DNA of 64,000 bases from Viscum album (GCA_963277665.1 OY728142.1:8632001-8696000), one strand, 5' to 3'. Numbered from the stretch's first letter, positions 11,816 through 24,739 are shown. Notes: generated by a model from the letters alone, not told the origin. Numbers and translations: made by a program.

Positions 11816-11827
11816 CCTTTGATACCA
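11816..11827 (-). promoter_or_regulatory. primer binding site for initiator-Met tRNA
   Basis: On the element's strand TGGTATCAAAGG starts two bases after the 5' LTR end. TGGTATCA is the complement of the 3' end of plant initiator-Met tRNA, the usual primer for Ty3/gypsy elements; one mismatch follows (family knowledge). It confirms that 11830-15425 is the 5' LTR. Confidence 0.9.
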
Positions 11828-13429
11828 ACTATAATGACCCATACTTTACATACATTGTTAATACTTCAAAATTGAAGCACACTTATTACAACATATGACA
11901 AAACCACAAAGGACCGTATAGGTATAGTGTCTTTAGAAACTGGGAAACATAAACAACTGGTTCATAAATCTTCTACAGTATCTCCCGTTTATTTCATCAT
12001 ATCTAGGGTCCCTTTTAGCATATTCAATTTAATATCCATCTTCCTGACCTGGGGAAAAGAAAACATAAAAGGGTGAGCTCAAATGCTCAGCAAGGGCAAA
12101 TAAAGGAAATAAAAATCATATCATATCTTTATGAAGATCAAAACCTGCAAAAGAGATCATAATATCTTAACATGGAATAAATCATAGAAGTGAAAATGAG
12201 ATCCCCATAATCATAACATAAAACTTGAAACTTTGTGGCATGCACACATAATCATGGAAAATCATTTCTTGTTAGTCATGACTCATTGCTAAGACTATCT
12301 TAGTGGACAAAGTCCCTTTCTGAACCGAGTTCACTCCTCGTTTCAGTCCTGTATCACTGAACCGAAATAACCTTCCGTTCCAGCCATGCCTATCTCATGA
12401 GATATAAAATCATTACCCAATGCATTGGAGGGAGATATAGGTCCCACCCATCTTATAATGAATCCTTTCTTATGTGTGCCACATAATCATAAAACATACA
12501 TCATCGCATAACACATATAACAAAAATGGGATTCTTGAAACATCATGACATCATAAATCAATTCATATAAGATAAAGGAATTCATAAACATAATTCCATC
12601 ACAACATAGTCAAACCAATGTAAAAATATGGATAGAAACAGAACCCTTTATGATCTTAGATGGAAAATAATTTTGATAAAACACTTGAATTGAATTCTTG
12701 AGGAAAATATTCTTTCTTCTTCAAAAACATTTTTCCTTTCATAACATGTCATACAACTTTAAAATAAAAGAAGTTGATTAAAAATAAACTTGAAAACTTG
12801 TAAAGGAAGCTTCTTTGAAGTAATGTTTTAAAAATCCATTCATGCCGTATAAGTTAAAAAAACATTCTTCGTACTTTTGTCGGAAAAGTCAAAAAGTACC
12901 TCGTACGGAAAAACGACAAAAGATTCCTTTCATATTCTAAAAACTCACCTAAGGGTAAAATTGGATTTAAACTATTTCAAGTGGATGGAAACAATATTAC
13001 ATATTGAGGGAACATGGATGTGGATGATAAAATACACCCCAGTAAATACTTACGAATAAACAATCTCGGATAAAAATGAGATTGTGATATTTCCCTTACC
13101 TTAGGTCCAATTTGCTTTGTACGTGTCCGAAGCTCCTGTATAATGGTTTAAATAATGTTATTGACTTATTCCAGAATCATACATATTTATATGATATCAT
13201 ATATGGTCATATTATTAGCTTCTTGTTAGTAATATTTCATTGTTACTTGTTACTCGGGTCTTTATAACTTTTTGTTCTTATGCGTGTTTTGTCGAATAAA
13301 TTCTTATTCTTATCTTTAGGTTATAGATAATTCATTTCCAGAATGGTCTTAGTGTAGTATATACCATATTCATTCATTCAATTCATTTATATAATCATTA
13401 TGAAATGAAGATCATGTAGAACGAGTCGC

Positions 13430-13472
13430 ATCACATCGTGGAGACGGTATTCCGTACGTACGCACGAGTGAT
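13430..13472 (-). other. hairpin-forming CG-rich segment A (5' LTR copy)
   Basis: Identical in structure to 5089-5131. It lies about 520-570 bases downstream of the TATA box, so it would be in the transcribed leader of the element RNA. Confidence 0.55.
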
Positions 13473-13615
13473 GATATCGTTCCTATGATCGTGGAATTGT
13501 ATTGGAGTATATATATATATTATTTCAGTATCAATATTACTTAATAATAATCATATATAGTTACTCATTACACCATTATACCCATCCTTGTAAGGTGATG
13601 GTGGAAAATAGATTA

Positions 13616-13660
13616 CACCACGGCGTGGAGACGGTATTCCGTACGTACGCACGCGCGGTG
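13616..13660 (-). other. hairpin-forming CG-rich segment B (5' LTR copy)
   Basis: Identical in structure to 5277-5321, about 330-390 bases downstream of the TATA box. It shares GGAGACGGTATTCCGTACG with segment A. Confidence 0.55.
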
Positions 13661-13994
13661 ATTTCATTTTTTCCGTAGGATGGATAGAAGGTGAATTAGG
13701 GTTGTTTCATATTTATAATAACATATCAGTATGTAAGTAATACTGATGTTATTACTTTATCATGAAACAACTAAAGAAGAAGAAGTTGAAGAAGAATGAA
13801 ATTGAAAAGATCGGTAATGGATATTACCTCTTCTTTGGAACGCCTCTTTGAATCCTCCACTTAGGGAACTAAGATTGGTCTTTGGAGAAGACCAGGACCT
13901 CTAGGATTATTCTAGGGAAGTGGAGAGGAGAAAATGGCAGGGGTTGGCCGAGCTTGAGTGCTCAAATTGGTGTGAGGAGGAGGGGGAGGAGGTG

Positions 13995-14005
13995 CCCTTT
14001 TATAA
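13995..14005 (-). promoter_or_regulatory. TATA box of the 5' LTR promoter
   Basis: The minus strand reads TTATAAAAGGG, followed by C-rich sequence; transcription would begin about 25-35 bases further, near 13965, and run leftward. The old relative has TTATAAATGGG at the equivalent place (about 56365, + strand), so the signal is kept across copies. Confidence 0.65.
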
Positions 14006-15425
14006 GGGAGGAGAGGGGCACCTTAGGAATATCTCAAAATATTATTTTATATTAAAGTCAAAATCGGTTTATAATGGTTCCCAAGGGTCTTATTTCGAAG
14101 CTAAAGTGGGTATGGGTCGAAATCCTATCAACCAATAGGATTTAGACAAGTTTAGGGTATTATTTTAACCTTATCAATTAGATTTAACTCTAAGTTAATT
14201 AATTTAACTTTTACCGTGTCTTTTTGTTTTCTTTCACTATATGGTTAATACACTTACTATAACATGCCAAACGAACACCAAATTGTTTATTATTAATATA
14301 TATATCCTTATCTAAGTCATTTGGCCGAACCATAGATTTTTAGGAATAAAATAACAATTAATAATATAATATTTGATTTAAAAACTATTTTGTGTCAATT
14401 TTGACACTATTTGATATATGATTTTTGTGAAAGTCATAACAGAATTATATGTTCGAACCAAGTTAATTAAATCATTACTAATATATCATAGTAACCTATA
14501 AAATTAGTGGAATTCATAAAAAGTCTCAAATTACATTTATTTTGGTATTTATATTATCAATTTGTTCAATATTTCATTAATAAGATAATTACTGCATCAT
14601 CTTTATGTCATAATTAAATTAAATTATTTGATGTCTAAAAATTACAAATAAAATACAATCATGTAGGAAATCTTTTTATCTTTCTAATGAATATTTACAA
14701 TCGAATTTATCTTATGTATAACCCTATATTAAAAATGATTTACTTATTAAACTTTGATTTTAACTATTTTAACCCTTCTTTAAATAAATTAATAATAAAT
14801 ATCCTAATCTAATCCAAGTGGGCCTAAATGGTCATATTTTATTCCTAAGTTTGTTTTTGGTCGAATTACACTTGTCCAATAGAATTAGGACATGTGTTAG
14901 GGTAATATTAATATCATATTTACCCTTAGTTACCCTATTTACTATTAACCGCGGTAAAAATAGTAAAAAGTTACTATTCACCAAAAAATTATTTTCATCT
15001 CATTGAACCACATTTTAGTCCTTGATATTAACCGTGTCTCTCGGATTTTTGAAATTCCATTCACAGAAGTGGTCAAATTAAGTTTTATGCAAAATTCAGT
15101 TTTTAACCTACCACTTAGTGGTTTCACTATTCATCAAAAATTGAAAGTTTTCAGAAAAATACCAAAATTTCACCCTAGGCTAATTTAGATATTCTGAGTC
15201 CAAAAATGAAGTCCATTTTGAAAAATAAAATTTATAAAATTTCAAAAAGTGGTTATTACTATTCATAACGGCTAGTTTTAATAGCATATTGTTGTTTAGT
15301 GAAACTCGGTATTGCGTACGACGCAAGCTATCGAGGAAGGTCGCGATTGCGTGTAAAGCAAGCCAAGCAAGTGTTGTGTAGAAAAAGATTCCTTTGATGA
15401 TAACATAAAAGTCTCGGGTGTTACA

Positions 15426-15430
15426 CACAA
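15426..15430. repeat. target site duplication, right copy (CACAA)
   Basis: Matches 3484-3488 exactly and directly follows the outer end of the 5' LTR. Confidence 0.9.
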
Positions 15431-17179
15431 ACCCCAACATCCCTCGTAAGGATGTGATCAAGAGGATCCTAATGAGGCTGTTAATATGACATAAGTCTCT
15501 AACATAATAAATGCTTGTTCTTTTTCTTTTTATCCGCATCATATAATTAATTTCATTAATTATAAAATTAAGAACATGAATCCTTACTTATATTTCAATA
15601 TTTCGAATATATGAATGACTACAAGAATATCATGAGCTAGAAACCTTACAAACCCATCAATAGTGATCCTTATCTGAACCTAGGTATCATTATTAGTGTG
15701 GTATAACATCATCGATCACTCAATATATCCTTGTAAGCCTACTAAGTGAGGCCAAGTTTCACCCAAGGCATATACAGTGAGATTCCCTCTATGCCCATCC
15801 ATGGTTGTTCATATAAGAAGTCCATGTATCACTCAAGCATATATTAGTAAATCCCATGAGTCTATCCATGGCAGTCCTCTAAGGAGTCCAAGTGTTATTT
15901 GACATAAGTAAAGAAACAAACAAATGTTCTCATCTATTAAATTCATATGAGAAACCATTTGTCACCCATGGTGTATGATAAGAATTCAATAAATATAATT
16001 TAATTATTTCAAAGGTATTCACTGTGATCATTCCATTTAAACATTACCTCATAAGTTTTCTCAATGAAATGGATGATCGTAGAAGGAAATGTATTTTAAT
16101 TATTTCACCTGGGTATTTTAGTATAAGAGGAAAATAATTATTAAAAAAAATGAATACATGGAAATATACTTGAGACATGGTCTTTCATTCCCTTCCTTTA
16201 ATAATTTAAAATTACAAATACAATTTATCATCATCCCATGGAAAGGGGATAATGACACACTTTAAAAGTGATCAATACAAATGCAAAACATAGTGGTCCA
16301 ATAAATTAAAAAATTATCACAAGGGGTGTTTCTAATTCATGTTTTATAACCATTAATCAATTAAATTGTCACATTAAATGCACAGGTCATATACTACCAT
16401 TTTAATCAATGATTAAATTCAATTTCAAAGTTGGAACATGAAAAATCCGGCACCTGACCCAATAGAGTATTCATATAATCACCTCTACATTATGGGAAAT
16501 GAAAGATACCACATACTGAAGGTCTGTAGTGGAGGAATCATCTAGTATAATCTCATGATTTGTATATGATTGGGAGGAAAATGAAGAATAGATGAAAAGA
16601 CAAAAAATATGGCATATTAGCTTACACAAAAATTGAACAGCCGATAGTCGGAAAAATGAAGAATGGAAAAAAGAATTTTATACCCACCAACACAGATCCA
16701 ACAAGATCAATGATGCCTGATTTGGAGAATGGATGGATGATAGTGATCAAATGCTATGATTTTTCATCCATAGGAGCTCTAATGGGTTCAGATATATGCT
16801 ATGGATGAAATGAGAAATGAATTTAGGATGTAATATTTATGAAATGAAAAATGGTCTTTTTTCTTGAAAACATCAGGTCTCGCATTTGACTAATCTATGT
16901 TCCATCATATTTGATATGTAGTCACCATCATGGTTACTGTGAATAGTTTAACTGACCGTGTGAAAATCAGGAAAACCACCTCTATAAAAAACTGCAGGTT
17001 CTCCCACATGACTGTTAATCTGCATCAGCACATTTTAAAAATCGTGTGGGGTCATCCTTCCCTATAACTGGGTCTGGAAAGGTTAATATTAATCATATGG
17101 CCTATCCATTGTGGTTTTACCCAAAAAATGATTCCTATAATATTTTTTAAAGCATCATTTTGGGCCCTGAATAAGACCT
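15431..17179. other. right flank of the insertion, possible continuation of the split repeat; no gene seen
   Basis: This is the DNA that was joined to 3483 before the chromovirus inserted. No coding sequence is visible. It has a higher G+C content than the general background and a two-copy tandem repeat at 15753-15888. It ends where the CACTA terminus starts at 17180. Confidence 0.5.
15753..15888. repeat. imperfect tandem repeat, two units of 66-70 bases
   Basis: Unit 1 is 15753-15822 and unit 2 is 15823-15888. Both contain TCACYCAAG..CATAT, then a YCTATSCCCATCCATGG-like or TCTATCCATGG stretch, and end in AGRAGTC. A third, partial unit may begin at 15889. Confidence 0.55.
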
Positions 17180-17209
17180 CACTCCAAAAAAAATGACTTA
17201 TACCAATAG
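17180..17209 (+). repeat. left terminus of the CACTA element
   Basis: CACTCCAAAAAAAATGAC is followed directly by TTATACCAATAG. The form 'CACTACAAAAAAAxxGACTTxTACC' is typical of plant CACTA ends (family knowledge). Confidence 0.6.
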
Positions 17210-17802
17210 TTATTTATTGACGATAATATATCCATTTGAAAAAAACGAAATTCCAACAGAAATTAAGTTTTATTAATATTGATTTGAAGTTACAAAAATT
17301 AATTTTACAAACATATATATTTACCGGTATTGATCGTTTAACTCTAACATATCTTTTAGAAATAATTAAATCTACTACTTTATTATATTATTACCAAAAC
17401 ACTTTTACTAACACTTAAGACTATTATTAATAAAAATTGTTACCAAAATTTTTTTTTCTATCAATAAAATATGATACAATAATTCATTAAATGTTAACAA
17501 CCAATGAAGGCAAACCAATTTTTTATATAGATTAATAGGTTTATGACTAATGAAAATAATAATCATTAGAGGTTTTTAAAAAAATAAATCATTAATTGAT
17601 TTCAATTTTCAATTTTCAATTTTCTCTAAACATTAATTTTATTTATATATTCTAATGATTTTAATTAAATAAAAAATAAATTTATTTTAAAAAAAAATAA
17701 AAAATTAACAAACTTGAATATAAAAAACATAATAAATAAAAAAGATAAGTAAAAAAATTATTAAACACAATTGCAAAATATGTTGAAATAGATCATTAGA
17801 AA

Positions 17803-17832
17803 TCCAAAAAAATTGACTTGTACCAATAGAAA
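17803..17832 (+). repeat. internal second copy of the CACTA terminus
   Basis: ATCCAAAAAAATTGACTT followed by GTACCAATAGAA repeats the sequence of the left end some 620 bases inside it, lacking only the outermost CACT. Confidence 0.55.
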
Positions 17833-18439
17833 TTTAATGATAAATTATAAATCTATTAGTGAGAATTAGTAAGTCCAACTGATATTATATTTTATTGATA
17901 TTATTATAGGTGCCAATAATTGTTTTTACCAATAGATATATTTTTAGATATCAATTATTTAGTACCAACAAATTATTTAAAAATAGTTAAATTTATTTTT
18001 TTATCTTATTTATAACGATGATTTTTTTCCAGGAAATGAATATATTATTATTAACTATTATTATTGACAAATTTATTAGAATTCGAAAATCAAGTTAAAA
18101 TAAATTATCCAATTAAAATAAATATTTTAAAAATTATATATATATATATATTATTTAATGGTAACATGTATATTTTCCAATAAATTTTTTTAATCACAAA
18201 ATTATACAAAAAATAAATTAATATTATGTTATGAAATAAGAATTTATAATTTAAAATTATTGATAAGTAATCCTGTTTTTTTATCGACTTTAACCATATG
18301 AATTTTAAACATAGAAAGTCAAAAAGTAAAGAAATAATTTAGTTTTATAGAAATACATATTTTTATATTATATATATAATAATTTATTACAATTATTAAT
18401 CTCATATTGCACCTCAAATTTTATGTACCAAGAAAAGGC

Positions 18440-19210
18440 CTCCAAATTTGATTCCCTGAAACCCTAAAGCTCTTATTCATATCTGAACCATTCATCATCA
18501 CGAGTTCATAGTGGTTAGTTCAATGCAATTCCATAATCACTATTTACTATTCATTTGATCAGTATTCTATTTGTCTTGCCTAAGAATTCAAAGGAATTAT
18601 ATTTTATTAACTTTCGATATCCTTCTTTTAATGGTTAAGGTGTAACCTTATTACTTACTCAATGTCATATGGCCTTAATACATACCCATTGGAGACCCAA
18701 CCTAAATATATGAATTGGATTGTTAGTGGTGTTTTCTCTTGCTCTGACCTCATTTCGACCACATGTGAAGATCTAACCCTAATTTATTTTAAATCTTCCA
18801 ACATTGCAGGGATCCTCCCCTACATCAACGCCTTCCGTTGGCCACCGCCATCGATATTCTATGTAGACCAACCTTTAAATAATCTCTAACCTCTATCATC
18901 TGATACCATCACACCCATTGAAGAACATTTGTCGAGCCACCAATCATCATTCCATGCACCGGGGTCATAATCTCACTATCTCCCAAACCTTCAACGAAGC
19001 TTTTTATCACACCACTAATTCCTTTCCATTCTTTTGGTTATTGAAGCCCGCTACCCTAGAACTCCATTGAGATATTGGAAAATGCTCCTACCTAAATCGC
19101 ACAACCACTAGGAACCCCAAGCTACATGCCACCAGAAGTCCCATAAACCCCAAAATATTTATTACCCAATCTTCTATAATCTACTAAAAATTATTCGTTG
19201 AGGTAAGGTA
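18440..19210 (+). other. gene-like island inside the CACTA element
   Basis: A stretch of near-normal base composition inside very AT-rich DNA. It contains an open run of 75 codons (18662-18889), an intron-acceptor-like TTGCAG at about 18807, and a donor-like GAGGTAAGG at about 19199. The translations (for example around SSNIAGILPYINAFRWPPPS) match nothing I recognise. It could be a captured host gene fragment, as CACTA elements often carry, or the worn 5' part of the transposase gene. Orientation is a guess from the splice-like signals. Confidence 0.3.
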
Positions 19211-22034
19211 ATTGTTTATGACTCTTCCATGATTATTCTTCTAAATGATTCATGATTTATGTATGTTTTTTGTGTCAATATATTTGTTTTTTTACTTTCA
19301 ATATTTGAATCATAATTCTGTCACAATGTTTCTTAGTGGACCTTAAACCAATTGAGATAGAATTTGAGAAAATCTCATAGATTATTCTATCCGAGAAACC
19401 ATAATCTCATACTATAAATATGAAAATGTATCCCATATTATCTTTAACATGGACATAGACTTAAATTTACATGTGTCGATATTTATTAAAAAATTTATTC
19501 ATTAGAATCATATGGTTGGATTATTGTTACTATTGGTCTTTACAGCTGATTAATGTTTTTATATTTTTTGGCATATTATTTTCAATTATATGGTTAATGT
19601 TTCTCTTTTTCTTATATCAGGTATAAAATATATTTGAATGTTACTTTTAAGTCACTCTATTCAAGTTCCACTTCAGAGAATTGGGTCTATGGTAGTATGT
19701 ATCTTATTATTTTAGGTTATTTTTGTCATGGAAAAGTGTATGATGATTATTAATAAATCAAAATTCTTATGTTATATGTTTTTCTTAATTTCATTTCATG
19801 TAACTATAGAAATATATCTTGAAAATGTGTTCATACTACAATTAATGAGGTAATTATTTTCTTATTCTTCTAAATAAAAAAAATCGTAAAGTGATATTGG
19901 GATTTTATTTGTGTATTAATATTTCAATATATGTAGTTCATACAATCAATTCATTAAAATATAACTACAAATAGTTATTTTTACCAGTGAAAATATAGTG
20001 ACAGATAATATATTTTTAATAAAATTGAGAAATTTTAATAGATATTTATTTTGAGTTTTTTATATTATCTATAAGATATACTTACCCTTCCTTGGTATAA
20101 ATGACAATCATTTTAATTAAAGCACAAAAACTCACCGACATCCCAAAATCATGGTATTTTAATCCTTAAATTTTCATAATAGTTTATTTTTAATATTTCG
20201 ATGTTTGATTTGTACAAATATAGTTATGAATTTTATTAATGAATGATCTTTAAAACCTATTTGGAATATTCACTATTACCAAATCAAATTTTTTTATCAT
20301 TAGAAGATTCCTTTCTATCATTCATGTCCACGTTATCTATTTTATCATGGTTGTAAATTTTCATCATTGATGGAGAATTTTGGTCTCTAATTTTTTTTTG
20401 GTGGATCTTGTTTTAGCTTTCCCATTAATTAAGAAAACTAATTCTTTTATTTCCTTCTTTATTGTCTATAGTATCTAATCACTCACTAATATTATAAAGT
20501 ATTGTATGTTTTTTTTAAAATCCTCATTTATGTTATGCCTTGTATTATTATTCTCAAAGAATCATGATGATCATAATGTGTGGAAAATAGTGATTTTAAG
20601 GAGATTTTTTAAAGGATCATTTTTAGCTATACGAAAATATTGAATATGTATTTATGTAAATATGATAATTATATATCATATGGTATAGGTAACTTATGTA
20701 AATGTTTTTTCATGTTTTTCTAATTTATCATGAATGATAAGATTTTGATCCCCAACTTTACTTGATATTGTACATGCCACATTTAGAGAACTATACAAAC
20801 TAGATGACCATGATGATAGAAAAATCCACTCACACTTTCGGGTATTTGAATAAAAGAGATATCTTTTTTTTGTGAACTGGATCAAGACATAAAAAATGAT
20901 AGATACACTATGAATTTCATGTAACCTCAAAATCATCCTAATATTATGAACTTGTGGTATATTTTAAAATTGATTTATAATGATGGAGTATTTAGTTTGG
21001 TCGAGGTGATTTCTAGGCTAGATATTTGTAATATTTTTCATCATGGTGATCAAAGGAATACAAGGGGGTTTGTATGACACTAATGAAAATATGAAGCAGA
21101 TTTGAGTTCATTACAATGGTCTATAGGAGACGACTTATAGGGTTACTTGATATTCTCTAATATCAATGAGTAGACCAAGGCATGAAGAAGGAATATCATT
21201 GGTGGGTGGTATATGTTGTATGTTATGCAGGTATATTCTTGGTTGATATGTTAGAAATAAATGGATCGAGGGACGATATTATGATTAATTTTTCTTGTCG
21301 AATTGGTTATGGGATCTCATTGAAATCAACATGGTCTGGCCACCACTTGCAGCTAAAAGAGAATCTTAATTTTCACTTTTTTTTATCTGATTTTAGTTTA
21401 ATCGAAGGTTTTCAATGAAGTCTACATAATGGCATCACTGAAGGGTTCATGTTATGGATGCTTATAGGTGGTTATGGGTTTCAATCTATGATATCACTGG
21501 TTTTTGTTTTTTGTGTAGCCTGATATAAAATAGGAAAGGGGATTCCACTTATACCTCTCAGGTACTAAGTTCTACTCAATGACTAAATCTTATGATAATT
21601 GTTTGGAGATCCATAACAATTCTCTCTACTATATATATATATTCTCTATTGTTTCGGGACATTCCTAATTAATATGGACAAAATCAACTCAATTTGATAC
21701 CTATCACATAATTTTTGGTTGGTTAATTGATTTTTTATTTCATTTCTACATTCATTTTAGTTTATGTTAAATTTTTTTAAACATTAAAAAAAATAATTTA
21801 ATTTAAATACATGATCAATATTATAAATCAATTTTTTTGAGTTTTATAAATACTATATGTTATTGATAAAATATTTTTATTATTTTGAATGAGAGGTCAT
21901 GTGGAAGATAGTTACTTTATTCAATAAAATTTTATTACAAAAATAAATTCGATTAATGTGAGAACTGTAATATAGTTTTACATGGAATAACCTTATCATG
22001 TGATCTTTTCATTCATGTTATCTACATACTTACA

Positions 22035-22345
22035 TCACACATGCCTCCACTCACATTCTATTCAAGATCAAGAGCGAGCCAAGATAGAGAAATTCAAAAC
22101 CCAACATCCCTCACATACCCCTCCCTCGCACCAGTAAACTCCTTTCCATATAAGAATCACGAAAATCCTTCTCCCCATACACCATCATCTGTTCTTACAT
22201 TCTCCTCACTCCCTATACTCCTCCGGGAGTCTTGTGCAGTCAAATTCCATACTTCACACATTCTAGTGAGTCTTTTCATCTTCTTATCTTCCACCCTCAA
22301 TTGTTTTCCCTCACGTGCATCCATCATGTATGAAAAACCTGGTTG
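22035..22345 (+). other. second gene-like island inside the CACTA element
   Basis: An open frame of 101 codons (22041-22346) with Ser/Pro-rich composition (PSLAPVNSFPYKNHENPSPHTPSS) and a hydrophobic stretch (ILVSLFIFLSSTL). It stands out in base composition from the AT-rich DNA around it. I do not recognise it. C-rich pyrimidine runs on this strand could also mean that it is the non-coding strand of a captured exon. Confidence 0.25.
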
Positions 22346-24402
22346 ACATGTTATTTTGTTGTGTTTTTATTATGTTTCATACATGATTGAAGATAATGTT
22401 TTGACCGACTTAAATAAAAGGATGGAAGAAAATTCTTCATTTAATAAATAAAATTCTGAATGTTTTATAAATTCTTGGAAGCATGACTTTTTTTATTGAT
22501 GGGATCATACATTTCTGTATTTTTGTATGATTCACAATGTGATCATGCCATGACCATATTCATTATTCTATTTAAATATATTGAATGTGTTTCTTTCAAA
22601 AAATTTATAGCGAGGTAATTATAGTGAATCTAATATTATAAAACTATAATTATTAAAATTAACATAAAAAAAATTCATGTGATGTGACACAATAGAAAAA
22701 TTTCTTTGAGCGAATAGTCCTTAAAAAGCCATGGTATATTTTTAATGATGTTTATAGATTATGAAATATTTGCAGTCATTTCATTTTGTTATTGTAAAGT
22801 TAGTAATGGTCATTAAATTATAATGAAAAACATGGAACCCAAAAATCATTGTTGTTTCATGTGATCATGGTCTAAATGATATAATACAATCATTATTTAA
22901 TTACGGGATGATGGAAAACTGATAGCTGATGATTATTGTTTGTGACAGTGATGAAAAATGGGTTGTATAAGCCATTAAATCATTGTCTAGTAAATATGGT
23001 ACGAGATTAAATGATGTTTTGAAATAGTTTAGAATAGTTGAGATGACTATAGAATTTTTCATTCGAATGCCATGGACATTGAATAAACATGGATATATCT
23101 TTTTTAGAGAACAGTGTATTCACATTCCAATGCCACTTTCAGTGAAAAAATTTTGATATATGAATTTTAGATTATATATCCTAAAATTTGGTTGTATATT
23201 TATAGTTTAATTTACATTTTTTAAAAACTAAGGTGTTTACGGTTTTTGGCTACATATTTATTTCTGGATACATATTTATAGTTTAAAGATTAAGAAAAAA
23301 TTGACATTTTTATGGTAAATTAATTCATGAAATTTTTTAATTTTTTATGGTTGGTTGTTCTTTGGTTTGGATGCATATTCAATTTGAATTTTTTAAGAGT
23401 AAATAAAAAATGAATATTGGGATGAATATTGATTGTTTCAAGGATTACATTGTTTGATGGTTGGTTGGTATTTTTTTGGCTACAAAAAATCAATTCATTT
23501 GTTTTAATTGATTTTTTAATTGTGAATCTTTGTATAGTTTGAAGGTGGTTTCATGTGTGTGTATTTATAGACGCATGACGAGTAGGTGGAATTAGTGTTC
23601 TTACATTTGTTGGTTTTATGGTAGGTTTGTGTTATATTAACTCATTGGTATTTTTCTATTCAAATTATTTTTCTCTGTTACATTATTTGTTCACATTTTT
23701 ATGTATTTAATATATTAGTCACCCCGTTTTATGATGGGCATTCTCTTTGGTTGTGTGCTGTAGATATTAGAGTCGAAGAGGGTATCAATGAAACAACCTG
23801 AGCTTCCTCATTGGTCTTGGACCTGACATGATTTTTTTTTCTTCTAATAGATTACAAGTGGGTGATGAAAGATATTTTGTGAGAGTAACTATTCTATTAT
23901 CAAACTAGGTGATACAGGATTGCAGTTAATAGATGAAATACTAATTTTTTAGGGATCAAGAAACTTTAATTATGTATTGATTTATTTTTTATTAAAGTTT
24001 ATTATTAATATACTCAATCTTTTTCTATGTTTGAACATGCATTAAAATAAAATTCAGTTAGAAAATTAATAAAGGTGTATTATATTTGATAAATTATAAA
24101 ATATAATATGAGATTTTATTTTCAATAAAAATTTAATATTATTATTTAAAATTAATGTATAAAAACATGTTCCATTTTTGTAGTAATATTACCAATAGAT
24201 AATTTTTTCATATAAATATGTTGCTAAATAATTACACCAATATATATATTATCTATTGGTGTTAATATAATTATAACTGAACTATTTTATCTGCCACAAT
24301 AACATTTAGAGGTAGAGTTTAACCAACAATTTATTGAAAAAGACATATTTTTCGGTAAAAAAGTTTACCAATAGAAAATGTAACTATACCCATGGATATG
24401 AA

Positions 24403-24433
24403 CATGTTGGAAAATGATGAATCTTTTGTAGTG
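24403..24433 (-). repeat. right terminus of the CACTA element
   Basis: Ends GATGAATCTTTTGTAGTG on the + strand, the inverted form of CACTACAAAAG. An ACCAATAG motif lies 60 bases inside. Confidence 0.6.
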
Positions 24434-24739
24434 CTTGGATACCCCATGAAACCTCTATGACCTCAAGGGACATTAAAATTTGTCTATAACAATTTATTTA
24501 AACTGAAAATTGATTAAAAGTAAAATATTCCATACCTCAAAAAATAATTGTGTTCTTATGTATTACATATAAATAATATCGTACAATGATACTATATCCA
24601 TTTATGACATTTTAATATAAATAATCAAATGGAATTACTGAAAACATTTAAATAATATAAACTCATTTTATTATGAATGTTGTATAAAACATATATTAAA
24701 TAAAAGGTACGATGATATAAGTTCACAATCTAATCAAAG

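Larger units (their letters stand above)
3489..15425 (-). mobile_element. near-complete Ty3/gypsy chromovirus LTR retrotransposon (Tekay/Del-like), minus strand
   Basis: An 11.9-kb element with, in minus-strand order: 5' LTR (15425-11830), PBS matching initiator-Met tRNA, gag, pol (protease, RT, RNase H, integrase, chromodomain), PPT, and 3' LTR (7086-3489). Both flanks carry CACAA. By eye the LTRs differ by about 25 substitutions plus one 2-bp change in a TA run, under 1%, so the insertion is recent. The domain order with integrase last and a C-terminal chromodomain places it among chromoviruses; the long LTRs and the [15 protein letters not shown] and EEATWE motifs fit the Tekay/Del lineage (family knowledge). 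gag is open, but pol has one frameshift and two stops, so it is non-autonomous as it stands. Confidence 0.95.
11830..15425 (-). repeat. 5' LTR of the intact element
   Basis: 3596 bases, starting TGTAACACCCGAGAC at 15425 on the element's strand and ending ...GGGTCATTATA at 11830. U3 runs from 15425 to about 13970; the TATA box is at 13995-14005. R and U5 follow, giving a leader of over 2 kb inside the LTR before the PBS. The leader contains the two hairpin segments at 13616-13660 and 13430-13472. Small open frames such as those at 12877, 13920 and 14818 are present in both LTRs but show no protein similarity and are not called. Confidence 0.95.
17180..24433. mobile_element. degraded CACTA (En/Spm) DNA transposon
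   Basis: The left end reads CACTCCAAAAAAAATGAC at 17180. The right end, read inward on the minus strand from 24433, is CACTACAAAAGATTCATC. Both fit the CACTACAAAA-type terminal inverted repeat, with one change at the fifth base on the left. The flanking triplets are CCT and CTT, an imperfect version of the 3-base duplication of this superfamily. Short ACCAATAG motifs in both orientations cluster inside both ends (17201, 17821, 17926, 24185, 24255 reversed, 24365), as expected for the subterminal transposase-binding repeats. No transposase could be recognised in the 7.3 kb, so it is non-autonomous or very decayed. Confidence 0.65.

Noticed and set aside
15180..15542. A 120-codon minus-strand open frame crossing the outer end of the 5' LTR
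   Set aside because: It spans the junction between the young LTR and flanking DNA, so it did not exist before the insertion and has no protein similarity.
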